A DNA stretch of 50,911 bases from Pseudomonas farsensis (GCF_014268805.2 NZ_JABWRF020000006.1:1-50911); one strand, 5' to 3'. Positions 16,752 to 26,895 are shown, counted from the stretch's first letter. The notes: generated from the letters alone by a model not told the origin. A program made the numbers and translations.

Positions 16752-18146
16752 ATGAGCCGTATCGAGACAGACAGCCTGGGCCCGGTCGAAGTTCCTGAGC
16801 AGGCCTACTGGGGCGCGCAGACACAGCGCTCGCTGATCAACTTCGCCATCGGCAGCGAACGCATGCCGCTGGCGGTGCTGCACGCCCTGGCGCTGATCAA
16901 GAAAGCCGCCGCCCGGGTCAACGACCGTAATGGCGACCTGCCCGCCGACATCGCCCGGCTGATCGAACAGGCTGCCGATGAAGTGCTCGCTGGCACCCAC
17001 GACGATCAATTCCCGCTGGTGGTATGGCAGACCGGCAGCGGCACGCAAAGCAACATGAACGTCAACGAGGTGATTGCCGGGCGTGCCAACGAGCTGGCAG
17101 GCCAAGGCCGCGGCGGTAAGGCGCCGGTGCACCCCAACGACCACGTCAACCGCTCGCAAAGTTCCAACGACTGCTTCCCTACCGCCATGCACATCGCAGC
17201 CGTGCAAGCGGTGCACAACCAACTGCTGCCCGCGGTCGCCGAGCTGTCTTCCGGGCTGGCCGAGCTGTCAGCCCGCCATCACCAGTTGGTCAAAACCGGC
17301 CGCACACACATGATGGATGCCACGCCCATCACCTTCGGCCAGGAAGTCTCGGCGTTCGTCGCCCAGCTCGACTACGCCCAGCGCGCTATCCGCGCCACCT
17401 TGCCGGCGGTGTGCGAGTTGGCCCAGGGCGGTACGGCGGTGGGCACCGGGCTGAATGCCCCGCACGGGTTTGCCGAAGCCATCGCCGCAGAGCTGGCGGC
17501 GCTGTCGGGCCTGCCTTTCGTCACCGCGCCGAACAAGTTCGCCGCCCTCGCCGGGCACGAGCCACTCACCAGCCTGGCCGGTGCGCTCAAAACCTTGGCC
17601 GTGGCGCTGATGAAAATTGCCAACGACCTGCGTCTGCTCGGCTCCGGCCCGCGCGCCGGGCTTGCCGAAGTGCGCCTGCCGGCCAACGAGCCGGGCAGCT
17701 CGATCATGCCTGGCAAGGTCAACCCGACCCAGTGTGAGGCGTTGTCGATGCTGGCCTGCCAGGTGCTTGGCAACGATGCGGCGATTGCCTTTGCGGCAAG
17801 CCAGGGGCACCTGCAGTTGAACGTGTTCAAGCCGGTGATCATCCACAACCTGTTGCAGTCGATCACCTTGCTCGCCGATGGCTGCCGTAATTTCCAGGAG
17901 CATTGCGTGGCCGGCATCGAGCCCGACCCCGCGCAAATGGCCGCCCACCTGGAGCGCGGGTTGATGCTGGTAACGGCGCTGAACCCGCACATTGGTTATG
18001 ACAAGGCAGCAGAAATCGCCAAGAAGGCTTACAACGAAGGCAAGACCCTGCGCGAGGCCGCACTTGCGCTCGGCTACCTGAGCAATGAGCAGTTCGATGA
18101 ATGGGTAAGGCCGGAGAATATGCTCGCGCCGGGTGGCAAGGGCTGA
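16752..18146 (+). CDS. fumC: Class II fumarate hydratase
   Basis: A 464-residue enzyme that interconverts fumarate and malate in the TCA cycle without an Fe-S cluster. Signatures include TGSGTQSNMNVNEV, the catalytic region around THMMDATP, and the superfamily loop GSSIMPGKVNP. The start at 16752 has AAGGAGA upstream; earlier in-frame starts are in the divergent promoter region. Aspartase and argininosuccinate lyase share this fold, but the motif details and length fit FumC. Confidence 0.93.
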   Translation: MSRIETDSLGPVEVPEQAYWGAQTQRSLINFAIGSERMPLAVLHALALIKKAAARVNDRNGDLPADIARLIEQAADEVLAGTHDDQFPLVVWQTGSGTQSNMNVNEVIAGRANELAGQGRGGKAPVHPNDHVNRSQSSNDCFPTAMHIAAVQAVHNQLLPAVAELSSGLAELSARHHQLVKTGRTHMMDATPITFGQEVSAFVAQLDYAQRAIRATLPAVCELAQGGTAVGTGLNAPHGFAEAIAAELAALSGLPFVTAPNKFAALAGHEPLTSLAGALKTLAVALMKIANDLRLLGSGPRAGLAEVRLPANEPGSSIMPGKVNPTQCEALSMLACQVLGNDAAIAFAASQGHLQLNVFKPVIIHNLLQSITLLADGCRNFQEHCVAGIEPDPAQMAAHLERGLMLVTALNPHIGYDKAAEIAKKAYNEGKTLREAALALGYLSNEQFDEWVRPENMLAPGGKG

Positions 18147-18178
18147 CCTGCGGTGCCGGGGCTGCTCTACGCGGTTGG

Positions 18179-18294
18179 TGTAGGAGCGGCCTTGTGTCGC
18201 GAACAGGGCCGTATAGCGGCCCCGGCGATATCAATGTGAAGCACAGATTTCAGGGGCGCTTCGCCCCCTTTCGCGACACAAGGCCGCTCCTACA
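18179..18294. repeat. REP-like inverted repeat, 25-base perfect arms
   Basis: The arms 18179-18203 and 18270-18294 are perfect complements (TGTAGGAGCGGCCTTGTGTC then GCGAA). Between them lie two smaller hairpins. It separates the convergent fumC and EamA genes and could end transcription from both sides. Confidence 0.85.
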
Positions 18295-18307
18295 GTGGCG
18301 CCATATT

Positions 18308-19261
18308 TCACCCAGCCCGCGCCGCCCTCGCCCGCCAGCCGGCCACAATCGACGGCCCAAGGGCAACCAAGGCCGAGCCGAGCACCACCGTCAACGCGCC
18401 GAAATAACCCAGCGCGTTGATGTCCTCGGCATGCACATAGTCAGGCCACAGCCAGGCCGCAATGGCCACGGCCACAAAGGTCACCAGCGGCGTCAAGGCA
18501 AGGGTCGCGCTGACCCGCGAAGCTTCCCAGTGCGCCAAGGCTTCGGCGAATGCGCCATAGGCCACCAGGGTATTCAGGCAGCACGCCAGCAGCAGCCAAC
18601 CCTGCAACGGGCTCAGTTGCAACGCCTCCAACGGGTGTACCCACGGCGTCAGCAGGGCCGCACAGCCGATATAGATCACCATCATCACCTGCTGCGAGTT
18701 CCAGACCGTCAGCAGCTGCTTCTGGCTCAGCGCATAGAACACCCAGATGCTGGTGGCCAACACCACCGTCAGCACCCCGGTGGTGTAGGTACCGAGCGAG
18801 CCCAGCAACTCTGCCAGGCGCTGATTGAAGAACAGCCCGAAGCCCGCCAGCAACACCACCAGACCAATGCCTTGGCCGACGCTGAAACGCTCCTTGAACA
18901 CAAACACGCTGGCCACCAGCAACAGCACCGGCCCCAGTTGCACCACCAGTTGTGCAGTGCCGGGGCTGAGCAGCTTGAGGCCGACCAGGTACAACACGTA
19001 GTTGCCCAAAAGCCCGAATATCGCCACCACCACCAAACCCTTGCGCTTGTGGCCCAGTGCGCTGAACGAGGGCAGCCGCCGATTGGCCGCAAGCCATACG
19101 AACAGCAATGTGCCAGACACCGTCAGGCGGTACCAGGTGACGGTCACCGGGTCCATCACTTGCAGCACCTGTTTGAGCTTGATGGGCAAGATGCCCCAGA
19201 GCAGCGCAGTCAGCAGGGCAAGCAGCAGGCCGAAGACCCAACGGCCAGAAGTGGTGTGCAT
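18308..19261 (-). CDS. EamA/DMT family transporter
   Basis: A 317-residue inner-membrane protein with about ten helices in two EamA repeats, similar to RarD-type permeases. Members export or import metabolites such as amino acids, but no substrate can be named. The start ATG at 19261 has GAGGA upstream. It stands alone between repeats. Confidence 0.82.
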   Translation of the reverse strand: MHTTSGRWVFGLLLALLTALLWGILPIKLKQVLQVMDPVTVTWYRLTVSGTLLFVWLAANRRLPSFSALGHKRKGLVVVAIFGLLGNYVLYLVGLKLLSPGTAQLVVQLGPVLLLVASVFVFKERFSVGQGIGLVVLLAGFGLFFNQRLAELLGSLGTYTTGVLTVVLATSIWVFYALSQKQLLTVWNSQQVMMVIYIGCAALLTPWVHPLEALQLSPLQGWLLLACCLNTLVAYGAFAEALAHWEASRVSATLALTPLVTFVAVAIAAWLWPDYVHAEDINALGYFGALTVVLGSALVALGPSIVAGWRARAARAG

Positions 19262-19386
19262 GGTGTCCTCGATCAGGCCCGGGGTGGGGGTGACTTGATT
19301 CTAGGGGCTTGATGCAAGTTGCTGGGGACTGGATGCGGGAAAAGAATTCATTGGGTCATTCCTTGAAGGCATGGCCGCAACAAAAC

Positions 19387-19447
19387 GTGGGAGCGGGCTT
19401 GCCCCGCGATGGCAGGACCATTGATCGCGGGGCAAGCCCGCTCCCAC
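19387..19447. repeat. REP-like inverted repeat, 24-base perfect arms
   Basis: The arms 19387-19410 and 19424-19447 are perfect complements (GTGGGAGCGGGCTTGCCCCG then CGAT) with a 13-base loop. It lies between the pap stop and the start of the EamA gene, both on the minus strand. The same unit recurs at 32526, 35267 and 42309. Confidence 0.9.
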
Positions 19448-19490
19448 AAAGACGGCCCCCACAAGCCCGCTCACGGCAGAAAATCGCGGC

Positions 19491-20981
19491 CTACTTCTTG
19501 TCCTTGGCGAATGCGTCTTCCAGCGCCTGGTTGATGGTACGCAGCACTTTTACCCGCGCCCAGCGCTTGTCGTTGGCCTCAACCAGCGTCCAGGGTGCAA
19601 TCTCGGTGCTGGTGCGGTCGACCATATCGCCTACCGCCTCGCTATACACATCCCACTTTTCGCGGTTGCGCCAGTCTTCCTCGGTGATTTTGTAGCGTTT
19701 GAACGGAATCTGCTCACGTTCCTCAAAGCGCTCAAGCTGGGTCTGCTGGTCGATCGACAACCAGAACTTCACCACCACAATGCCGGCATTGCGTAACTGC
19801 TCTTCGAAATCATTGATTTCGCCATAGGCACGCATCCAGTCCGCCGGCGTGCAAAACCCCTCGACCCGCTCCACCAGCACCCGGCCATACCAGGAGCGGT
19901 CAAAGATGGTGAACTTGCCGCGCGCCGGGATATGCCGCCAGAACCGCCACAGGTAAGGCTGCGCGCGCTCCTCTTCTGTGGGCGCGGCAATCGGCACGAT
20001 GCGGTATTGGCGCGGGTCCAGCGCCGCCGCCACGCGGCGGATCGCGCCGCCCTTGCCGGCGGCATCGTTGCCTTCGAACACGGCCACCAGGGCGTGCTTG
20101 CGCATGTGCTTGTTGCGCAACAGGCCGGCCAGGCGCGCCTGCTCGGTGACCAGTTGTTCTTCGTAATCGCGTTTGTCCAGGCGCAGGGTCATGTCCAGCG
20201 CACCGAGCAGGCTCTTGTCGTCGATACTGCGCCCCAGCGGCGCCACATTGCCTTCATGTTTGCGCGGTTTGTTGGCAAGCGCCGCCTGCAGGCTTTCGAG
20301 CAGGATGCGCCCCACCGCCAGGCTGCGGTAATGCGGGTCGACGCCCTCAACCACATGCCAGGGCGCATAGTCGCGGCTGGTGCGGCGCAGCACGCGCTCG
20401 CCAAAGCGCACGAAACGGTCGTAGGTTTCGGACTGCTGCCAGTCCAGCGGGCTGATGCGCCAGTTGTGCAGCGGGTCCTGCTTGAGGGCCTTGAGCCGCG
20501 CCTTCATCTGTTTTTTCGACAGGTGGAACCAGAACTTGATGATCAACGCGCCTTCATCGCAGAGCATTTGCTCCAGGCGCTCGGCACCGGCAATCGCCTG
20601 GTCCAGCACGGCGTCCTTGAAGCGGCCATGCACGCGGCCTTCGAGCATCTGGCTGTACCAGTTGCCAAAGAACACGCCCATGCGCCCCTTCGGCGGCAGC
20701 GCGCGCCAGTAGCGCCAGGCCGGCGGGCGGGCGAGTTCTTCGTCGGTCTGCTGGTCGAAAGTGCGCACCTCGATCAGGCGCGGGTCCATCCACTCGTTGA
20801 GCAGCTTGACCGTCTCGCCCTTGCCGGCGCCTTCGATGCCGTTGATCAGCACGATCACCGGGAAACGCGACTGCTGCTTGAGCTCGTACTGGGCTTCGAG
20901 CAGTGCCTCGCGCAGGGCTGGCACCTCGGTTTCAAAGGTTTCCTTGTCGATGCTGTGACCGATTTCGGCGGATTCGAACAT
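19491..20981 (-). CDS. pap: Polyphosphate:AMP phosphotransferase (two-domain PPK2)
   Basis: A 496-residue enzyme of two fused PPK2 domains that phosphorylates AMP to ADP with polyphosphate. Walker A-like loops are at 48-55 (GIEGAGKG) and 303-311 (GNDAAGKGG). The second domain has the lid/Walker B sequence FDRSWYGRV. In the first domain the matching site reads FFGNWYSQM and lacks the Asp, so domain 1 is probably structural and domain 2 catalytic, as known for the family. The start at 20981 has AAGGAG; the longer frame upstream runs into the divergent mnmC promoter. Confidence 0.9.
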   Translation of the reverse strand: MFESAEIGHSIDKETFETEVPALREALLEAQYELKQQSRFPVIVLINGIEGAGKGETVKLLNEWMDPRLIEVRTFDQQTDEELARPPAWRYWRALPPKGRMGVFFGNWYSQMLEGRVHGRFKDAVLDQAIAGAERLEQMLCDEGALIIKFWFHLSKKQMKARLKALKQDPLHNWRISPLDWQQSETYDRFVRFGERVLRRTSRDYAPWHVVEGVDPHYRSLAVGRILLESLQAALANKPRKHEGNVAPLGRSIDDKSLLGALDMTLRLDKRDYEEQLVTEQARLAGLLRNKHMRKHALVAVFEGNDAAGKGGAIRRVAAALDPRQYRIVPIAAPTEEERAQPYLWRFWRHIPARGKFTIFDRSWYGRVLVERVEGFCTPADWMRAYGEINDFEEQLRNAGIVVVKFWLSIDQQTQLERFEEREQIPFKRYKITEEDWRNREKWDVYSEAVGDMVDRTSTEIAPWTLVEANDKRWARVKVLRTINQALEDAFAKDKK

Positions 20982-21109
20982 GGATGGCTCCTTCACTGGA
21001 TAACCAAGACTAGCGGAAATCCTGCCTGCCTGTAACGGCGTGGCGGCCCGCTTGCCCGGTAATCCTGGCAATGGCGTAAAATCGCCCATCCGCCGCTACC
21101 GAGCCTGCC

Positions 21110-23074
21110 ATGTCCGCCCCACACGAATACGCCCAGATCGACTGGGACGACCACGGCCGCCCTTATTCCCGCCAGTACGACGACGTGTACTTCTCCAGGG
21201 AACAAGGCCTGGACGAAACCCTCTATGTGTTCATCGAGCAGAACCAGTTGCGCCAGCGCTTCGCCGCCCTGGCCGCCCATCAATGCCTGGTGATCGGCGA
21301 AACCGGGTTTGGTACCGGCATGAATTTTTTCTGCGCCTGGCAGCTGTTCGCCGAGCTTGCCCAGCCCGAGGCGCGCCTGCACTTCGTCAGCGTCGAGAAA
21401 TACCCGCTGACCCGCGAAGACCTCACCCGCGCCACCCAACTGTGGCCGCACCTGGCCGCCTTCACCGAGCCGCTGCTGGCGCAGTACGTGGCGGTGCACC
21501 CCGGTTTTCAGCAGTTCAGCCTCGATGGCGGGCGCGTCACGCTGACGTTGATGATCGGCGATGCGCTTGAGCAACTGCCGCAGCTCGACGCACGCATCGA
21601 TGCCTGGTTTCTCGACGGCTTTGCCCCGGCCAAGAACCCGGACATGTGGACCCCTGAGCTGTTCGCGCAACTGGCGCGGCTGTCGCACCCAGGCACCACG
21701 CTGGGCACCTTTACCACCACCGGCTGGGTGCGCCGCTCGCTGGTGGAGGCAGGCTTCAGCATGAAGAAAGTGCCGGGGCTTGGGAAAAAATGGGAAGTCA
21801 TGCATGGGGTGTTCAGGGCTGAGCCCAGCCCGGCACCAGCCCCCTGGTACGCACGCCCCGCCGCCCTGCCCGGCCCGCGTGAGGCGCTGGTGATCGGCGC
21901 CGGCCTTGCCGGCAGCGCAACTGCGGCCAGCCTTGCCGCCCGTGGCTGGCAGGTCAGTGTGCTGGAACGCCACGCAGGCCCTGCGCAAGAGGCGTCCGGC
22001 AACCCGCAAGGGGTGCTCTACCTGAAGCTGTCTGCCCATGGCACGGCGCTGTCGCAGTTGATCCTCGCAGGCTTTGGCTACACCCGCCGCTGGCTGCACC
22101 GGCTGCAACGTGGCATCGACTGGGACGGTTGCGGCGTGCTGCAACTGGCCTTCGATGAGCAGGAAGCGGCACGCCAGGGCAAACTCGCAGCGGCGTTCGA
22201 CCCCAGCTTGCTGCATGTGCTGACCCAGGAAGAGGCGCAGACCCTTGCCGGTATCGGCCTGCCATCGGGTGGGTTGTTCTACCCCGAGGGCGGCTGGGCG
22301 CACCCGCCGGCACTTTGCCGGGCGCAGCTTGAGCACCCGCGTATCAGGCTGCTGAGCCACGCCAATGTGCTGGAGCTGCGCAAAGCCGGGGGGCTCTGGC
22401 AGGCCTGGGACGCCGGGCAATTGCTGGCCAGCGCGCCACTGGTGGTGCTGGCCGGTGCCGCCGATGTGCGCAGTTTTGCAGCCTGCGCGCAGTTGCCGCT
22501 CAAGCGCATTCGCGGGCAGATCACCCGCTTGCCAGCCACCCCTGCCAGCCGGGCGTTGAGCACGGTGGTGTGTGCCGAGGGCTATGTGGCGCCGCCACGG
22601 GGCGATGAGCACACGCTCGGTGCAAGTTTTGATTTCAGCAGCCAGCACACCGAACCGACCGTTGCCGAGCATCAGGGCAACTTGCGCTTGCTGGAGGAAA
22701 TATCGGCAGACCTTGCCGGGCGCCTTGGCGCAGGTGAGCTGGACCCCGCTGTGCTTGAGGGGCGCGCGGCGTTCCGCTGCACCAGCCCGGATTACCTGCC
22801 GATTGTCGGGCCCCTGGCCGATGCCCAGGCGTTCGAGGCGGCCTTTGCTGCGCTGCGTAAAGATGCGCGGCAGGTGCCGCAGGTCGACTGCCCGTGGCTG
22901 GAGGGGCTGTATGTGAACACCGGGCATGGGTCGCGGGGGTTGGTGACAGCGCCGTTGGCAGGGGAACTGATTGCCGCCTGGGTGACCGGGGAGCCGCTGC
23001 CGGTGCCGAGGGGCGTGGCTGAGGGCTGTCATCCGAACCGGTTTGGGCTGCGCAGGTTGATTCGCGGGAAATAG
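21110..23074 (+). CDS. mnmC: Bifunctional tRNA mnm5s2U biosynthesis protein
   Basis: A 654-residue fusion. The N-terminal part (about 1-240) is the SAM-dependent methyltransferase MnmD, with GFGTGMNFF as its SAM loop. The C-terminal part (from about 260) is an FAD oxidoreductase with the dinucleotide motif GAGLAGSATAASL. It completes mnm5(s2)U34 in tRNAs for Lys, Glu, Gln and others: the oxidase removes carboxymethyl from cmnm5U and the methylase makes mnm5U. Single gene, divergent from pap. Confidence 0.93.
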   Translation: MSAPHEYAQIDWDDHGRPYSRQYDDVYFSREQGLDETLYVFIEQNQLRQRFAALAAHQCLVIGETGFGTGMNFFCAWQLFAELAQPEARLHFVSVEKYPLTREDLTRATQLWPHLAAFTEPLLAQYVAVHPGFQQFSLDGGRVTLTLMIGDALEQLPQLDARIDAWFLDGFAPAKNPDMWTPELFAQLARLSHPGTTLGTFTTTGWVRRSLVEAGFSMKKVPGLGKKWEVMHGVFRAEPSPAPAPWYARPAALPGPREALVIGAGLAGSATAASLAARGWQVSVLERHAGPAQEASGNPQGVLYLKLSAHGTALSQLILAGFGYTRRWLHRLQRGIDWDGCGVLQLAFDEQEAARQGKLAAAFDPSLLHVLTQEEAQTLAGIGLPSGGLFYPEGGWAHPPALCRAQLEHPRIRLLSHANVLELRKAGGLWQAWDAGQLLASAPLVVLAGAADVRSFAACAQLPLKRIRGQITRLPATPASRALSTVVCAEGYVAPPRGDEHTLGASFDFSSQHTEPTVAEHQGNLRLLEEISADLAGRLGAGELDPAVLEGRAAFRCTSPDYLPIVGPLADAQAFEAAFAALRKDARQVPQVDCPWLEGLYVNTGHGSRGLVTAPLAGELIAAWVTGEPLPVPRGVAEGCHPNRFGLRRLIRGK

Positions 23075-23082
23075 GGGCCTTG

Positions 23083-23193
23083 CTGGCCTCATCGCAGGCT
23101 GGCGCCAGCTCCCACAGGAATCTCGGCCCGGCCCTGATATTGCGGCTGCACGCGGTCTCTGTGGGAGCTGGCGATAGCCTGCGATGAGGCCAG
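23083..23193. repeat. Inverted repeat of REP-like units
   Basis: CTGGCCTCATCGCAGGCT at the left and AGCCTGCGATGAGGCCAG at the right are perfect complements. Inside, CCAGCTCCCACAG and CTGTGGGAGCTGG also pair. A flank at 23199-23225 carries the same ATGGTTTTG(N)AC-like motif, reversed, as seen at 8544 and 32430. Confidence 0.85.
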
Positions 23194-23342
23194 TACAGGC
23201 TTTTGCAAAACCATGAACGCTCCCACGCCCGCCCGTCGTATATAACAGAATGATCTAAAACTCTCACAACCCACCCCGGTCCTTACCTAAGTGCGCCTAT
23301 TTCAGGGCGCCCTTTCCCCAACGGCAAAACCGGTAAGGACTT

Positions 23343-25130
23343 ATGTGCGGATTAGCAGGAGAGTTTCGTTTCACCCCCCTCGGCCAAGCGCCTCGCCCGG
23401 CGGACCTCGCCGCCGTGGAGCGCATCACCCACCATCTGGCGCCACGTGGCCCGGATGCCTGGGGCTTCCATAGCCAAGGGCCGATAGCCCTCGGCCACCG
23501 TCGGCTGAAGATCATGGATCTGTCCGACGGCTCGGCGCAGCCGATGGTCGACAACACCTTGGGCCTGTCGCTGGCGTTCAATGGGGCCATCTACAACTTC
23601 CCCGAACTGCGCCAGGAGCTGCTCGACCTGGGCTACTCGTTCTGGTCCGACGGCGACACCGAAGTGCTGCTCAAGGGTTATCACGCCTGGGGCGCCGCGC
23701 TGTTGCCCAAGCTCAACGGCATGTTCGCCCTGGCCATCTGGGAGCGCGACAACCAGCGCCTGTTCCTGGCCCGCGACCGCCTCGGCGTCAAGCCGCTGTA
23801 CCTGTCGCGCAGCGGCGAACGCCTGCGCTTCGCCTCGACGCTGCCGGCGCTGCTCAAAGGCGGCGATATCGACCCGGTCATCGACCCGGTGGCACTCAAC
23901 CACTACCTCAACTTCCACGCCGTGGTGCCCGCGCCGCGTACGCTGCTGGCCAACGTGCAAAAGCTCGAACCCGGCACCTGGATGCGCGTCGACCGCCACG
24001 GCGAAGTCGAGCAGCAGACCTGGTGGCAGTTGCAATACGGCCCTCGCGCCGATGAAAAGGATCTGGACCTCGAAGGCTGGACCACTCGTGTGCTCGACGC
24101 CACCCGTGACGCAGTGGCCATCCGCCAACGTGCGGCGGTAGATGTTGGCGTGCTGCTGTCTGGCGGCGTCGACTCGAGCCTGCTGGTCGGGTTGTTGCGC
24201 GAAGTTGGCGTGGAGGACCTGTCGACCTTCTCCATCGGCTTTGAAGATGCCGGCGGCGAACGCGGCGACGAGTTCCAGTACTCCGACCTGATCGCCCGCC
24301 ACTACGGCACTCGCCACCACCAGTTGCGCATCGCCGAACACGAGATCATCGACCAGCTGCCGGCCGCCTTCCGCGCGATGAGCGAGCCGATGGTCAGCCA
24401 TGACTGCATCGCCTTCTACCTGCTGTCGCGCGAAGTCGCCAAGCATTGCAAGGGCGTGCAGAGCGGCCAGGGTGCCGACGAGCTGTTTGCCGGTTACCAC
24501 TGGTACCCCAAAGTCGACGGCGCCGACGATGCCTTTGGCGCCTACCGCGAGGCATTCTTCGACCGCAGCCATGCCGAATACCGCGAAACCGTGCAGGCAC
24601 CGTGGCTACTGGACAACGACGCCGCTGGCGACTTCGTGCGCGAGCACTTCGCCCGCCCAGGTGCGCCGGATGCTGTGGACAAGGCGCTGCGCCTGGACAG
24701 CACAGTGATGCTGGTCGACGACCCGGTCAAACGTGTCGACAACATGACCATGGCTTGGGGCCTTGAAGCGCGCACGCCGTTCCTCGACTACCGCCTGGTT
24801 GAGCTGTCGGCGCGCATTCCGGCGCGCTTCAAGCTGCCCGATGGCGGCAAGCAGGTGCTCAAGCAGGCCGCGCGCCGGGTCATCCCGCATGAGGTGATCG
24901 ACCGCAAGAAGGGCTATTTCCCGGTGCCCGGGCTCAAGCACCTCGAAGGTGCCACCCTTGGGTGGGTACGCGATCTGCTGACTGACCCGAGCCAGGACCG
25001 TGGCCTGTTCAACCCGGCCATGCTCGACCGACTGCTGAGCAACCCCCACGGCCAGCTCACCCCACTGCGCGGCTCCAAGCTGTGGCAGTTGGCGGCCCTG
25101 AACCTGTGGCTCAGCGAACAAGGAATCTGA
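23343..25130 (+). CDS. N-acetylglutaminylglutamine amidotransferase (asparagine synthase family)
   Basis: A 595-residue enzyme that amidates the dipeptide N-acetylglutaminylglutamine to the osmoprotectant NAGGN. It has an N-terminal class II glutaminase with Cys2 exposed after Met removal (MCGLAGEF), and a C-terminal synthetase with the ATP pyrophosphatase loop LSGGVDSS. It resembles AsnB, but the adjacent ngg gene assigns it to the NAGGN pathway. The ngg start lies 3 bases after its stop. The gene follows a repeat, and its promoter probably responds to osmotic stress, as known for the pathway. Confidence 0.9.
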   Translation: MCGLAGEFRFTPLGQAPRPADLAAVERITHHLAPRGPDAWGFHSQGPIALGHRRLKIMDLSDGSAQPMVDNTLGLSLAFNGAIYNFPELRQELLDLGYSFWSDGDTEVLLKGYHAWGAALLPKLNGMFALAIWERDNQRLFLARDRLGVKPLYLSRSGERLRFASTLPALLKGGDIDPVIDPVALNHYLNFHAVVPAPRTLLANVQKLEPGTWMRVDRHGEVEQQTWWQLQYGPRADEKDLDLEGWTTRVLDATRDAVAIRQRAAVDVGVLLSGGVDSSLLVGLLREVGVEDLSTFSIGFEDAGGERGDEFQYSDLIARHYGTRHHQLRIAEHEIIDQLPAAFRAMSEPMVSHDCIAFYLLSREVAKHCKGVQSGQGADELFAGYHWYPKVDGADDAFGAYREAFFDRSHAEYRETVQAPWLLDNDAAGDFVREHFARPGAPDAVDKALRLDSTVMLVDDPVKRVDNMTMAWGLEARTPFLDYRLVELSARIPARFKLPDGGKQVLKQAARRVIPHEVIDRKKGYFPVPGLKHLEGATLGWVRDLLTDPSQDRGLFNPAMLDRLLSNPHGQLTPLRGSKLWQLAALNLWLSEQGI

Positions 25131-25133
25131 TCG

Positions 25134-26882
25134 ATGAAAGCCCACGAAATCGCCTACGGCCAGCGCCTTCTGCGCGGCCAGGCGCCCTCCTACGAGCGTC
25201 TGCAGGCGCGCCTGGCCGGTGACGGCAGCGAGCCGCACGACCAGCCGCGTGCCGTGCACTGCGGCTGGGGCCGGCTGCTGATCGGGCACACCTACCCAGA
25301 CCCGGTATGCCTGGCCGAAGCGCTGCTTGAGGAACGCCCCGGCGAACGTGATATCGCGCTCTACGTGGCGGCGCCGCAACAGGTGCTGGCCCAGGCACCG
25401 CAACAGTTGTTTCTGGACCCCTCCGACACCCTGCGCCTGTGGTTTACCGACTACCGCCCGGCGCAGCGGGTGTTTCGCGGGTTTCGTATCCGCCGTGCGC
25501 AGACGGCCGCCGACTGGCAAGCCATCAACACCTTGTACCAGGCCCGCGGCATGCTGCCGGTCGACGCCGACCTGCTGACCCCGCGCCACCTCGGTGGCCC
25601 GGTGTACTGGCTGGCCGAGGACGAAGACACCCATGCAGTGATCGGCAGCGTCATGGGGTTGAACCACAGCAAGGCCTTCGACGACCCCGAGCACGGTTGC
25701 AGCCTGTGGTGCCTGGCGGTAGACCCGCACTGCACCCGCCCAGGCGTGGGTGAAGTGCTGGTGCGTCATCTGATCGAGCACTTCATGAGCCGCGAGCTGG
25801 CCTACCTGGATCTGTCGGTACTGCACGACAACCGCCAGGCCAAGCGCCTGTACCACAAGCTGGGTTTTCGCAACCTGCCGACCTTTGCGGTCAAGCGCAA
25901 GAATGGCATCAACCAGCCGCTGTTCCTCGGCCCGGGGCCTGAAGCGGAGCTCAACCCGTACGCGCGCATCATCGTTGACGAAGCCTTGCGCCGGGGCATC
26001 GACGTGCAGGTCGACGACGCCACTGCCGGGCTGTTCACCCTGAGCCTGGGTGGGCGGCGAATCCGCTGCCGCGAGTCGCTCAGCGACCTCACCACCGCCG
26101 TGACCATGACCCTGTGCCAGGACAAGCGCCTGACCCGCAAGGTGCTGGACCAGGCTGGTTTGCAAGTGCCGGCGCAACAACTGGCGAGCAATGCCGATGA
26201 CAACCTGGCGTTTCTCGACGAGCACGGCGCGGTGGTGGTCAAGCCGGTGGACGGTGAACAGGGCCAGGGGGTGGCGGTGAATCTCACCTGCATCGACGAA
26301 CTTGGCCGTGCCGTGGAGCACGCCCGGCAGTTCGATAGCCGGGTGCTGCTGGAAAGCTTCCACCCGGGCCTTGACCTGCGCATCGTGGTGATCGGTTTTG
26401 AAGTGGTGGCCGCTGCGGTGCGCCACCCGGCCCAGGTGATCGGGGATGGCAAGCACAGCATTCGCGAGCTGATCGAGGCGCAGAGCCGGCGGCGCATGGC
26501 GGCCACCGGTGGCGAAAGCCGCATTCCGCTGGACGATGAAACCGAGCGCACGCTCAAGGGCGCAGGCTTTGGTTACGCCGACATCCTGCCTGCCGGTGAG
26601 CGCCTGGCCGTTCGCCGCACCGCCAACCTGCACACCGGTGGCACCCTTGAGGACGTCACCGGGCGCCTGCACCCGGTGCTGGCCGACGCCGCCGTGCGTG
26701 CGGCACGGGCGCTGGAAATACCGGTGGTCGGGCTGGACTTCATGGTCAGCGATGCGCAGAGCCCGGACTACGTGATCATCGAAGCCAACGAACGTGCAGG
26801 CCTGGCCAACCACGAGCCGCAACCGACAGCCGAGCGCTTCATCGACCTGCTGTTCCCCCATAGCCGAGCACCGGGGGCCTGA
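25134..26882 (+). CDS. ngg: N-acetylglutaminylglutamine synthetase
   Basis: A 582-residue fusion that makes N-acetylglutaminylglutamine. The middle (about 100-260) is a GNAT acetyltransferase domain with an acetyl-CoA region and the ending KRLYHKLGFR. The C-terminal part (about 300-570) is an ATP-grasp ligase with motifs such as VVVKPVDGEQGQGV and IIEANERAGL. The cyanophycin-synthetase-like ligase joins the glutamines and the GNAT domain acetylates. It is the second gene of the NAGGN operon, with AAGGAA upstream of the ATG. Confidence 0.93.
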   Translation: MKAHEIAYGQRLLRGQAPSYERLQARLAGDGSEPHDQPRAVHCGWGRLLIGHTYPDPVCLAEALLEERPGERDIALYVAAPQQVLAQAPQQLFLDPSDTLRLWFTDYRPAQRVFRGFRIRRAQTAADWQAINTLYQARGMLPVDADLLTPRHLGGPVYWLAEDEDTHAVIGSVMGLNHSKAFDDPEHGCSLWCLAVDPHCTRPGVGEVLVRHLIEHFMSRELAYLDLSVLHDNRQAKRLYHKLGFRNLPTFAVKRKNGINQPLFLGPGPEAELNPYARIIVDEALRRGIDVQVDDATAGLFTLSLGGRRIRCRESLSDLTTAVTMTLCQDKRLTRKVLDQAGLQVPAQQLASNADDNLAFLDEHGAVVVKPVDGEQGQGVAVNLTCIDELGRAVEHARQFDSRVLLESFHPGLDLRIVVIGFEVVAAAVRHPAQVIGDGKHSIRELIEAQSRRRMAATGGESRIPLDDETERTLKGAGFGYADILPAGERLAVRRTANLHTGGTLEDVTGRLHPVLADAAVRAARALEIPVVGLDFMVSDAQSPDYVIIEANERAGLANHEPQPTAERFIDLLFPHSRAPGA

Positions 26883-26895
26883 TTTGCCTGACCGG

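Noticed and set aside
20993..23092. 699-codon open frame antisense to mnmC
   Set aside because: GC-rich coding DNA often leaves long antisense frames; the plus strand encodes a complete MnmC with all motifs.
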